Of a DNA stretch of 64,000 nt, positions 36,614 to 44,609 are shown in pieces; position 1 is the stretch's first letter, and every line of letters begins with the position of its first letter. This DNA comes from an uncultured Flavobacteriales bacterium. Its GTDB lineage: Bacteria > Bacteroidota > Bacteroidia > Flavobacteriales_G > Salibacteraceae. The notes under the pieces were generated by a model. That model did not search any database, was not told where the DNA came from, and saw only the letters and a program-made list of their open reading frames with translations. The stretch lies in contig CAJXNO010000005.1 in assembly GCA_913057205.1 (NCBI GenBank), positions 44,620 to 108,619 on the forward strand, given 5' to 3'. The position numbers were made by a program, and so were the translations under genes.

Positions 36614-37602
36614 GGTCATACCATCCCATTGTATTCGTGACAGGTACGGGTCGGTCCGGTACGAACATCACGAAAAAGCTCTTTGCTCAGCACCCAGATA
36701 TCGCAACCCTTCCGTTTGAACATAGGTTCACGATAGACCCTCTAGGTGTGGTTGACTTTTACAGGAGCTACCCCCAGCAATGGTCGCCTTATTGGTGCGA
36801 CTATAAGGTGAAGGATTTCATCCGCTTTTTGCGTTCTCTTGGCAGCGTTTCTCCAGAAAAAGCTTCCAAAACCGAAGCAGCCAAAGCAAATGACCCAACT
36901 GGACTGGTCAAAACTCATCCTTCGTACGCTGGATGGGCGTTAGAAGAATGGTTCCCTGGTTATTCAGCGCTGGTGGATGAATTAGAGAAGAGTCTGGTAG
37001 CTTTCGACTACAGTGGTCGATGGCCCGGCAGTCAGGAAGGTGTGGTCAATAACAGAATGCAGTTCACACCTCGTCTGACAAAAAGCGATCTACAAGGGAT
37101 CCTCACCCCCTTTTTGGATGATCTAACCGCTGCCGTTTTAAGCCAACAGAACCGAAGCATCTTTTTGGAAGACAATACCCACAGTTTACTCTATGCATCC
37201 TCCCTCTTTGAGTTGTACCCGAACGCCAAGATGATCCATGTGGTTCGTGACCCGAGGGATGTTTTGGCGTCGTTGATGGAGCAGCCATGGTGTCCGAATG
37301 ATTTGGATCAACTTTTACATTGGTACAAGGAGATTTGGAAGACTTGGGAAAGTGAACGAAGCACGCTAGCGCAAGATGTACTGTTGGAAGTAAGATTAGA
37401 AGATTTGATCGGAGACACCAAGAACACCATTGAACGCATGTCTGCCTTCATAGGAGTCGACGCAGAGGATAAACTATTTGATATCCCACTCAATAAGGGT
37501 CACATGAATAGGTATAAGTCTACCTTCAACTCTGAACAGATCGAAAAGATTGAGCACGTTGGATGCAAAGTCATGATCAAATTCGGATACCGTAATGCCT
37601 AA
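36610..37602 (+). CDS. Sulfotransferase family protein (first of three)
   Basis: A 330-residue PAPS-dependent sulfotransferase-like protein. The 5'-phosphosulfate loop is VTGTGRSGTNITKKLFAQHP at the N-terminus and the 3'-phosphate motif is MIHVVRDPRDVLASLMEQPW near residue 220. The substrate-binding middle is unlike the next gene. I start at 36610, where ATGA overlaps the deacetylase stop; MGDQ four codons earlier is possible. Acceptors in this family include glycans, lipids and small molecules; here the cluster points to a surface polysaccharide or glycolipid. The gene overlaps the following sulfotransferase by 8 bases. Confidence 0.86.
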   Translation: MRSYHPIVFVTGTGRSGTNITKKLFAQHPDIATLPFEHRFTIDPLGVVDFYRSYPQQWSPYWCDYKVKDFIRFLRSLGSVSPEKASKTEAAKANDPTGLVKTHPSYAGWALEEWFPGYSALVDELEKSLVAFDYSGRWPGSQEGVVNNRMQFTPRLTKSDLQGILTPFLDDLTAAVLSQQNRSIFLEDNTHSLLYASSLFELYPNAKMIHVVRDPRDVLASLMEQPWCPNDLDQLLHWYKEIWKTWESERSTLAQDVLLEVRLEDLIGDTKNTIERMSAFIGVDAEDKLFDIPLNKGHMNRYKSTFNSEQIEKIEHVGCKVMIKFGYRNA

Positions 37603-38602
37603 GTTGCCAGCCATTCTCCGCGAATTATTCAATACCCATGGAGAGCTACCTGCGCGTGAACAGACTTCTCCTTTGTTCATCACAGGAGCGATGCGCAGCG
37701 GAACAACTTATTTGGTCAATCAACTAGCTGCTCATCCTCAATTGCTAAAGATTGGTGCTGAATTGAATCAGGTTTGGACATCTATTGGTGGTGCCTCGAT
37801 GTTGGGACATTGCGAATACAGGGATGAGACACATGCGTCACCTGAATTCACTTATCAAATGACCCGTTATATCGCCGACTACATTCATGCCAGTAGGTCT
37901 TCGAAGCGTCATTTGATGCGATTGGCCAAACAAAAAGACACGAACTTGTTCAGGGTGAACTATGACTGGGACGCGTTAGTTCCTGTGAACAAGTCACCTC
38001 ATCTTATGAATAAAACACGCTATGTCCACGCTTTATTTCCTTCATCCAAAGTGATCTTGATCGTAAGAGACATATACGCCCAAAGCGCGAGTTTAAAGCA
38101 TCACTTCATGCAGAATGACAGGGTCAAACTCATGCCAGCGGATAATAAGGCATGCTGGAGCATAGCGGAACCTGACCAAGCATCCATTAAAGCTACTGAC
38201 CGCAATGCCAATGTCGACTTCAAAACAATTCCTTTGATGTGGCTAAGACTTAACGAGATGGCTTTGAAAGACCTAAAAAAGCTTCCAAGGGAACAAGTCC
38301 ACGTAATTGCCTATGAATCACTGATGAACGACCCCGAAAATGGGTTTGAAGACATCCTTTCATTTTTAAAACTGAAGCCAATCTATAGATCGTCATTCAT
38401 TCAACGAATACGAGAAGGAGCGAAAACAAAGAACACCACCACTTCTGGCGACCCATTAACCAAATGGAAGAAGAACCTTTCACAGAAAGAGATAGCCATG
38501 ATTGAAGAGGCCATTAACGAGAACCAGGAAAGCTATTCGTTCATACAACAAGAGCTGATGCACTGGCAAAGTCAATCCAACTTATTCAAAAGCTCTGGAT
38601 AG
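37595..38602 (+). CDS. Sulfotransferase family protein (second of three)
   Basis: A 335-residue protein with the PAPS loop TGAMRSGTTYLVNQLAAHP near residue 30 and the 3'-phosphate motif VILIVRDIYAQSASLKHHF near 160. It shares the fold but little sequence with the preceding gene, so the two probably modify different positions or arose independently rather than by recent duplication. It overlaps the upstream gene by 8 bases and the convergent third sulfotransferase by 31 bases. The acceptor is unknown. Confidence 0.85.
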   Translation: MPKLPAILRELFNTHGELPAREQTSPLFITGAMRSGTTYLVNQLAAHPQLLKIGAELNQVWTSIGGASMLGHCEYRDETHASPEFTYQMTRYIADYIHASRSSKRHLMRLAKQKDTNLFRVNYDWDALVPVNKSPHLMNKTRYVHALFPSSKVILIVRDIYAQSASLKHHFMQNDRVKLMPADNKACWSIAEPDQASIKATDRNANVDFKTIPLMWLRLNEMALKDLKKLPREQVHVIAYESLMNDPENGFEDILSFLKLKPIYRSSFIQRIREGAKTKNTTTSGDPLTKWKKNLSQKEIAMIEEAINENQESYSFIQQELMHWQSQSNLFKSSG

Positions 38603-39222
38603 AAGACCCTCGCATCCTTCTCATATAGACGGATGATCTTGGCTTCGGTATCCGGCTCAATGCTGAGTTTCTTACTACCAGAAACATTCAGCTTCTCCAT
38701 CGAGTAACTTTTCAAACCAATCGTATCCGCCACGATTTTGAAGTCCTCTTCGAAACGTTCGAATCGACCGATGAAGTCTACGTGGTTAGTATCAATAATT
38801 GCATACTGAGCTCTCAGATGCTCATCGCATTGTTCTAGATTGAACTGCCCAACCCATTCAATGAAGGTATTGATGTCCTTCATTGCCTCATGCTCATCTG
38901 GCTTGAATTTATAATAGTTCTGATTAAGTACTTTGTCCTTCCATCCGCTCACAAATCGGTCTACGGGATTGCGCACAAAGGCAAACTTGAAGAAATCATC
39001 ATACATCTGATGCCTGTAACCTACTGCAGAGCTGTAGATATAGGCTCCTTTAGCATCATCCTTGATTCGTTGATCTATGGTTCGGGTCCCAACCTTATAT
39101 ACACGATACCATAAGGCCTTATGCTTGAAGCAATAGGAGATGAAGTATCGCCGACTTGAAAACGGGCTTACGAGATACTTATTGAAGTAAAAATGCTTGA
39201 GTTTATCGATCACATTGGCCAT
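38572..39222 (-). CDS. Sulfotransferase family 2 protein (third of three)
   Basis: A 216-residue protein of the Sulfotransfer_2 (carbohydrate sulfotransferase) type. The 5'-binding loop appears as YRVYKVGTRTIDQRI near residue 40. The 3'-phosphate motif is FAFVRNPVDRFVSGWKDKVL near 80. Length is short but complete for bacterial members. It is the second gene of a minus-strand pair, 13 bases after a glycosyltransferase, so this sugar-adding and sulfating pair may act on the same glycan as the plus-strand cluster it faces. Confidence 0.83.
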   Translation of the reverse strand: MANVIDKLKHFYFNKYLVSPFSSRRYFISYCFKHKALWYRVYKVGTRTIDQRIKDDAKGAYIYSSAVGYRHQMYDDFFKFAFVRNPVDRFVSGWKDKVLNQNYYKFKPDEHEAMKDINTFIEWVGQFNLEQCDEHLRAQYAIIDTNHVDFIGRFERFEEDFKIVADTIGLKSYSMEKLNVSGSKKLSIEPDTEAKIIRLYEKDARVFYPELLNKLD

Positions 39223-39235
39223 TGCAGCTTCGAGA

Positions 39236-40279
39236 TTACGAAATGATATCGAATAATAGGCGTTGACGTTTCTCCATTGGGAACTGATCCTTGATACGCT
39301 GGGCAGCCCTTTTTCCCATTTCTAGGTCATACGTCGTCATCGCTTTCTTGAGCACCCCGATTAACTCATCCTGATCTCGATGCTTCAGTATGTAGCCCGT
39401 ATCTCCAATGATCTCTGGAATGAAGTTCACATCGGAGCCAATGGGAATGCATTCACAGAGCATGGCTTCGCACAGTGAAAGACCAAAGCCTTCAAATGCC
39501 GATAACTGCAAGTAGAAGCCTGCTGTTTGGAAATGATTGATCAATTCCTTTTGTGGCAACTTCCCCAAAAATGCCACATTCGATGGGAGTGCAAGTCCAC
39601 TTGGTACTTGACTACCGATGACGATGAACTGGGCATCAGGCAGCGAAGCTGCCACATCCACAATCAAATCGATACCTTTTCGCCTGAATTGCGAAGAAGA
39701 GGCAACCGTAACAAAGGTTTTCGAATCCTTATCGAAAGGAATCTCAGCTGACCAAAAGTCTGTATCCAGTCCATTCGGAACCACTTGATATTGGATGTTG
39801 ATTTTCGGAAATTCAGCTAAAACTCCAAAGTGAAGTGTATTCGAACCAGCAAAATAATAGTCGTTCTTGGTCTCGATCAATGATTCACTTACTGGAAGCA
39901 GTTTGGTAGCATGCTTGAAGGTGTAAGCATTGAACCACCGCATAGTACGAATGCGGAGATTTCCATAATCGATCGCATCGAAACGGCATACATCAGTACC
40001 GTGAAGAATGACATATACCGGAATCCCCAAAAGCCGTCCGAAGGTTACGGGCCAAAAGCTCCAATAACCAGCAAAAGAAACGACCATCGCATGCGCGCCT
40101 TTGATTCGAGAGAGGATACGAAAGGACTGCCAGATCATCAACCAAGGAACGTTTATGGACTTTGACCACCTGTTTTGGATTACAGCGACATCATAGCGAT
40201 AAGATAGCAAGCGCACATCCAACCGAACAAATGATGATAACGAGGGAGAAATGTATAAGAGGGATGGTCGATCCTTCAT
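39236..40279 (-). CDS. Glycosyltransferase family 4 protein
   Basis: A 347-residue GT-B retaining glycosyltransferase. The acceptor half contains VSFAGYWSFWPVTFGRLLGI and VILHGTDVC. The donor half has VVPNGLDTDFW, the FVTVASSSQFRRKGIDLIVD loop, and the EX7E motif in SAFEGFGLSLCEAMLCECIP. It starts at the ATG 121 bases from the divergent flippase. Downstream it is joined to the family 2 sulfotransferase (13-base gap). It acts at the cytoplasmic face on lipid-linked glycans; sugar specificity is not visible. Confidence 0.9.
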   Translation of the reverse strand: MKDRPSLLYISPSLSSFVRLDVRLLSYRYDVAVIQNRWSKSINVPWLMIWQSFRILSRIKGAHAMVVSFAGYWSFWPVTFGRLLGIPVYVILHGTDVCRFDAIDYGNLRIRTMRWFNAYTFKHATKLLPVSESLIETKNDYYFAGSNTLHFGVLAEFPKINIQYQVVPNGLDTDFWSAEIPFDKDSKTFVTVASSSQFRRKGIDLIVDVAASLPDAQFIVIGSQVPSGLALPSNVAFLGKLPQKELINHFQTAGFYLQLSAFEGFGLSLCEAMLCECIPIGSDVNFIPEIIGDTGYILKHRDQDELIGVLKKAMTTYDLEMGKRAAQRIKDQFPMEKRQRLLFDIIS

Positions 40280-40400
40280 CCTAACGAGAGCCTAGCTTCT
40301 TTTAATAAAGGCGAAGGTACGGTCAATCGTCTAATTTTTATCCTTTTAACGCCCTCTGCTCAGGACATGGACGGGAATTGTACTTAAACTTGCTTTCAAT

Positions 40401-41882
40401 ATGGGGCAAGTACGCTCACAAGCAGCAACCAATTCGATCATCTCCTACTCTGGAGTACTTCTCGGCTACTTGAATGTCGCAGTACTTTTCCCGTGGATGC
40501 TGGCACAAGAAGTGCTTGGCTTGGTGCAGATTTTAATGTCAGCCATGCTGTTCATTGCAAACCTTGGCTCCTTTGGTCTGCAATTCATTGTAGTTCGTTT
40601 CTTTCCAATCTTCAAGCATCAAGGCATTTCTACCCGTGTCTTCTTCAGCTTCTCATTATTAATTTCAGTAGCTGGTATTATTTCAACGCTCACGATCCTC
40701 TGGGTCTTCCATGACCAGATCGTCGCGTTCTATTCTGAACGCGCGGCACTTTTCTCAATGTATGCGAATCTACTATACCCATTAGTGGTATTTGGTATTC
40801 TAGCGATTCTTATTGACAGTTACAGCAGAGCTATTATGAGATCCGTACTAACCGCATTCTACAAAGAAGTCGTGGTCAGAGTACTTCAACTACTCGCTGT
40901 TCTCTTCTTTTTCTACAACATCACCAGCCTGGATACATTCCTATGGATATATGTTAGTATTCAAGGTCTATATCTACTAATGATGTACGCTTCCGTTGCT
41001 CGGTACTCCGATATTCGACTCTCTATTGAACTCAAACCAATCCGCAAAAAGCTCCTAGGAGAGATTGCAAAGTATGGTGGAGTCTCCATCTTTTCGACAA
41101 GTGCCTTTCTAGCAAACAACAGCGATATATTATTGGTAGGAACCTTTGTGGGATTAAAGGAAACTGCTGTCTATGGCGTAGCATCCGCCATCGGACGTGT
41201 CATTGGAGTTCCTGCTCGTGCTATTACTCGAGTAGCTACTAGCGTAGTAGCCGAGGCCTGGAGCAAGAACCGTCTGGATAAGATCCAGGATATTTACGAG
41301 AAGTCAGCAATTAACAATTTGATTGTTGGAGGAATACTCCTTCTAGGCGTGGTCATCAATACCGATCTCTTCCTATCGCTCATACCTGAGAGCTATGGTG
41401 GTGCTCGCCCTGTGATCTTATTACTCTCGATCAGCAAGATCGTAATGATGGCAACGGGCATCAATGGTCCGATTATCACGGCCTCCAAACATTATTGGGT
41501 CAATATGATCAATAACCTTGGGAGCTTTGTAACACTTTTGATAAGCGCTTATCTCCTTATTCAATGGATGGGTATGATCGGAGCAGCTTGGGCAAGCCTA
41601 ATCGTAGCCCTGACAGGCAACTTATTCAAGTACTCCTTTCTTAAGGTTAAGTACAACATGGAATTCATCACATGGAGTTATTTGAAGGTACTTACGCTGC
41701 TTTTTTTACTTGTGATAGCAGGAATACTTCTTCCTGCCTTTGGTAATATCTGGATAGACGCAAGTATCAAGACAATATCAATGATCGGGGCATTTGTTTG
41801 GATTGTTTACAAATTGCATTGGTCGGATGATTTCACAGATATGATGCAAGGTATTTCCGATCGCCTGAAACGAATGCTTTAA
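40401..41882 (+). CDS. Wzx-like oligosaccharide flippase (MOP superfamily)
   Basis: A 493-residue protein with about 14 transmembrane helices and the polysaccharide-biosynthesis/flippase pattern. The N-terminal helix is followed by EVLGLVQILMSAMLF, the loop GVSIFSTSAFLANNSDILLV begins the second half, and conserved Arg residues lie in SAIGRVIGVPARAITRV. It should move lipid-linked repeat units across the inner membrane, supplying the glycan assembled by the surrounding transferases. Codon use and base composition look more AT-rich than in the flanking housekeeping genes, as is common for surface-glycan genes. No Wzy polymerase is obvious nearby. Confidence 0.9.
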   Translation: MGQVRSQAATNSIISYSGVLLGYLNVAVLFPWMLAQEVLGLVQILMSAMLFIANLGSFGLQFIVVRFFPIFKHQGISTRVFFSFSLLISVAGIISTLTILWVFHDQIVAFYSERAALFSMYANLLYPLVVFGILAILIDSYSRAIMRSVLTAFYKEVVVRVLQLLAVLFFFYNITSLDTFLWIYVSIQGLYLLMMYASVARYSDIRLSIELKPIRKKLLGEIAKYGGVSIFSTSAFLANNSDILLVGTFVGLKETAVYGVASAIGRVIGVPARAITRVATSVVAEAWSKNRLDKIQDIYEKSAINNLIVGGILLLGVVINTDLFLSLIPESYGGARPVILLLSISKIVMMATGINGPIITASKHYWVNMINNLGSFVTLLISAYLLIQWMGMIGAAWASLIVALTGNLFKYSFLKVKYNMEFITWSYLKVLTLLFLLVIAGILLPAFGNIWIDASIKTISMIGAFVWIVYKLHWSDDFTDMMQGISDRLKRML

Positions 41883-41951
41883 GCACTGAAATTCGACTCG
41901 AAACTTACCTTTGTCCATGTGATTTCCTCGCATTTAGATTAATCTTTACCC

Positions 41952-43364
41952 ATGAGCTTACCCTTCCCAAATACCTTAGAAGATGCCATCACCCAAGGCG
42001 GTGACGAACGCATTGAACTGAAGGATAATGGACTGAATAAATACTTCGTTAACCCACTCACCTCAAAGGGACATCTCAACCGTGGTTCGTGTACGTGCTC
42101 TGCTTTAAACGAGGATGTACGGATGAAGGTGAATACCATCTTCAATCAACTGAAGACTGAAGAAGTGCGCGTGGAAGACGTGCGCATCAAACAACGTTTC
42201 CGCATCAAGGCCATGCTCCAAGATCGGTATACAGATGATTTCAATATTTTCTTCGCTCCATCCGGAAGTGACCTCTGCTACTACCCCTTGATGTTTTCCC
42301 GCATCAAGAACCCAAATAAACCGATCCTCAGCCTTATCACGTGTCCAGAGGAATTAGGTACAGGCTCTATCCTAGCCAATACAGGAAGGTATTTCTCTGA
42401 AAAGACCCAGATACTCGAGAAGGTAGAGAAAGGTCTTCCACTTCGTGACGATCTGGAGATTCAACACATCCTGTACCCGGCGCGTGCAAAGGATGGATCC
42501 ATCAACAACCATAAGCAAGCGATCTACCAAGCCATCGAGGAACACCGCAAAACCCATCAGATCATCGTCAACTTGGTCATCGGTAGTAAGAGTGGTATCG
42601 AGGATCACATTTCCATCATCGAAGACGGACCAAAGGACGTTACTTGGGTGGTTGACCTGTGTCAGATGCGCGCTACTCCCCAACTGTTCAATGAACTGCT
42701 TTCCATGAATTGCTTGCTGATGATCACTGGTTCCAAGTTTTATCAAAGTCCACCGTTTTGCGGTGCTTTGCTCGTACCTGAATCCTATGCCGGTGATATG
42801 TACAAAACTGAAGTTGGAGCAGAAGTTGCCCAGGGGTTTGATACCGTCTATTCCAAGTTTGATATACCACCGTCTTACCGTCACCTGAGAAAGCATTTCG
42901 AGGAGGTGGAGAACGTTGGACTCACCTTGCGATGGGAAGCCGCCATTTGCGAGTCTGAACTTCTTACAAACTACAGCGAACGAGAAGTCACCTATGCGAT
43001 CAGTACTTGGAACAAGCAACTGAAGGAGTACATCGGAACGAAACCGACCTTTCAGATCATGGTGGACCAAGATGTGACGAACAAATCGATCATTTCTTTT
43101 TTGATCACGAAGAATGGCCAAAACCTGACCAACGAGCAGTTGAAGATGATCTACGAACACCTCTGCCTGCATGGTGGAAAGTACTTTCCCAAGTATGAAC
43201 GCCTTTCAACCGGTCAGCCGGTTGCGTACGAAGCCCACAGCTTCCTCAGATTCGCATTGGGTTCTAGCAACGTGCGAAAACTGATCGATACAGACCATGA
43301 CATGAGCGATGATTTCAAGTTGGTTGATGTCTTAGAAGAAATCACACATGAGCTCTTCGGATAG
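41952..43364 (+). CDS. Fold-type I PLP-dependent enzyme-like protein, unknown product
   Basis: A 470-residue protein without signal peptide. Its middle resembles aminotransferase class V/decarboxylase enzymes: FFAPSGSDLCYYPLMFSRI near residue 100 stands where the phosphate-binding Gly/Ser-Gly-Thr loop lies. WVVDLCQMRATPQLF near 235 offers the Asp that contacts the PLP nitrogen. The likely Schiff-base Lys is in MITGSKFYQSPPFCGALLVP near 257. I cannot assign a reaction. It begins 69 bases after the flippase and overlaps the next gene, another PLP enzyme, by 17 bases, so the two very probably act in one pathway. It could also be a degenerate, non-catalytic relative. Confidence 0.65.
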   Translation: MSLPFPNTLEDAITQGGDERIELKDNGLNKYFVNPLTSKGHLNRGSCTCSALNEDVRMKVNTIFNQLKTEEVRVEDVRIKQRFRIKAMLQDRYTDDFNIFFAPSGSDLCYYPLMFSRIKNPNKPILSLITCPEELGTGSILANTGRYFSEKTQILEKVEKGLPLRDDLEIQHILYPARAKDGSINNHKQAIYQAIEEHRKTHQIIVNLVIGSKSGIEDHISIIEDGPKDVTWVVDLCQMRATPQLFNELLSMNCLLMITGSKFYQSPPFCGALLVPESYAGDMYKTEVGAEVAQGFDTVYSKFDIPPSYRHLRKHFEEVENVGLTLRWEAAICESELLTNYSEREVTYAISTWNKQLKEYIGTKPTFQIMVDQDVTNKSIISFLITKNGQNLTNEQLKMIYEHLCLHGGKYFPKYERLSTGQPVAYEAHSFLRFALGSSNVRKLIDTDHDMSDDFKLVDVLEEITHELFG

Positions 43365-44604
43365 CGGGCTGTTGTCCTTCGATGAGCTAAAACCGCTTAT
43401 TAAAGCTGCAAAGGATGAAGGCTTCCTTTCCTCCGATGACAGCATTGTGAATTTCTACAATTTCCGGGTCCTCAATGACCGACTGACAGCAGTAAAGAAT
43501 GCTTTTCCCGATTTCTGGGAACACTCGATAGCGGTGAAATCCAACCCGCTCACCAAAGTACTGAGCCGTGCCACTTCGCAAGGCTTTGGTTTGGAAGCCG
43601 CGTCCTATGAAGAAACACTCCAGGCAGAGCGCTGCGATGCGCCCTTCATCGTGTGGGATTCTCCTGTGAAAACCTTGCGAGAAATTAGCGCTGTATGGAA
43701 GTCTACAAGACAAGTGTTCATCAATGCGAACGGCCTTGACGAATTCCATCGGCTACAAAGCATATTAGCCCACGACAAGCCGAAAAACATCTCGATCGGA
43801 CTGAGAATCAACCCAGAACATGCTACCTCAGCGCAGCAGAGCATGCAAGTGGGAGGGCCGCGATCAAAGTTCGGCGAACCCATCAGCAATCGTGCTGACC
43901 TGATCAATGCGTTAACAAGCGCGACCGTTCCTTTTGGATTACACGTACATAGCAGCTCCCAAAACTTGCAAACGAAGGAAACCGTAGCTGCAATCAAAAA
44001 GGTCTACAACCTTGCTTCTGAAATTGGATGGGAAAAGCTTGCTTACTTCGATCTGGGCGGCGGTTTTCCGGTTGACTACGGGTTCAGCCCTGTGGAAACC
44101 ATCGACGCGTATGCAGATCAACTTCAAGCTGTCATGCCAAAGCTCTTTGATGGATCGATTAAGGTAATCACAGAATTTGGTCGATACTACCACGCCAATG
44201 CAGGTTGGACCATTTCTCAAGTAGCGGAGGTGAAGCGTTTCGAAGGGCATCAAACGATCATTCAACACGCCGGTGCCGACTTGTTTTTAAGGGAATGCTA
44301 TGAGCCAGGAAAATGGCCTCATCGACTCTTCCTGCTGTCAGAGCATCAACAGTCGACTGAGCTCAACACAGATATCGGTGGCCCACTCTGCTTTGGTGGC
44401 GACTACATCGCAAAATCGGTCCGGTTACCTGAAGCGCATGAGAATGATCGATTGGTCATAATGGACACCGGAGCAAACAGCTATGCGTTGTGGTCCATGC
44501 ACTGCAGTAGACCCTTTCCCAAGGTGATCGGTTATGACGGCAGAAACCTGTTCGTCCTGAAAGACCGCCAGAGCAGTGAGGAGGCGATAGCGCTTTGGGG
44601 TTAA
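43348..44604 (+). CDS. Fold-type III PLP-dependent decarboxylase/racemase-like enzyme
   Basis: A 418-residue protein of the alanine-racemase/ornithine-diaminopimelate decarboxylase family. The PLP Lys is in HSIAVKSNPLTKVL near residue 65. Further barrel motifs are GLHVHSSSQNLQTKE, YFDLGGGFPVDYG and TEFGRYYHANAG. The C-terminal beta domain contains GGPLCFGGDYIAKSVRLPE, where LysA-type enzymes have the Cys-containing partner motif, and MDTGANSYALWSMHC. Most like a group-IV amino-acid decarboxylase, but it departs from typical LysA sequence, so I give no symbol. It overlaps the preceding PLP enzyme by 17 bases. Its stop lies 5 bases from the convergent peptidase gene. Confidence 0.8.
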   Translation: MSSSDSGLLSFDELKPLIKAAKDEGFLSSDDSIVNFYNFRVLNDRLTAVKNAFPDFWEHSIAVKSNPLTKVLSRATSQGFGLEAASYEETLQAERCDAPFIVWDSPVKTLREISAVWKSTRQVFINANGLDEFHRLQSILAHDKPKNISIGLRINPEHATSAQQSMQVGGPRSKFGEPISNRADLINALTSATVPFGLHVHSSSQNLQTKETVAAIKKVYNLASEIGWEKLAYFDLGGGFPVDYGFSPVETIDAYADQLQAVMPKLFDGSIKVITEFGRYYHANAGWTISQVAEVKRFEGHQTIIQHAGADLFLRECYEPGKWPHRLFLLSEHQQSTELNTDIGGPLCFGGDYIAKSVRLPEAHENDRLVIMDTGANSYALWSMHCSRPFPKVIGYDGRNLFVLKDRQSSEEAIALWG

Positions 44605-44609
44605 GGCGA

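Noticed and set aside
36610..39222. Recent tandem duplication of the three sulfotransferases
   Set aside because: They share only the PAPS-binding motifs; lengths and middle regions differ and one is on the opposite strand.
42372..43172. Minus-strand 266-residue open frame inside the first PLP gene
   Set aside because: Antisense shadow of a convincing plus-strand gene; no signal, domain or start context.
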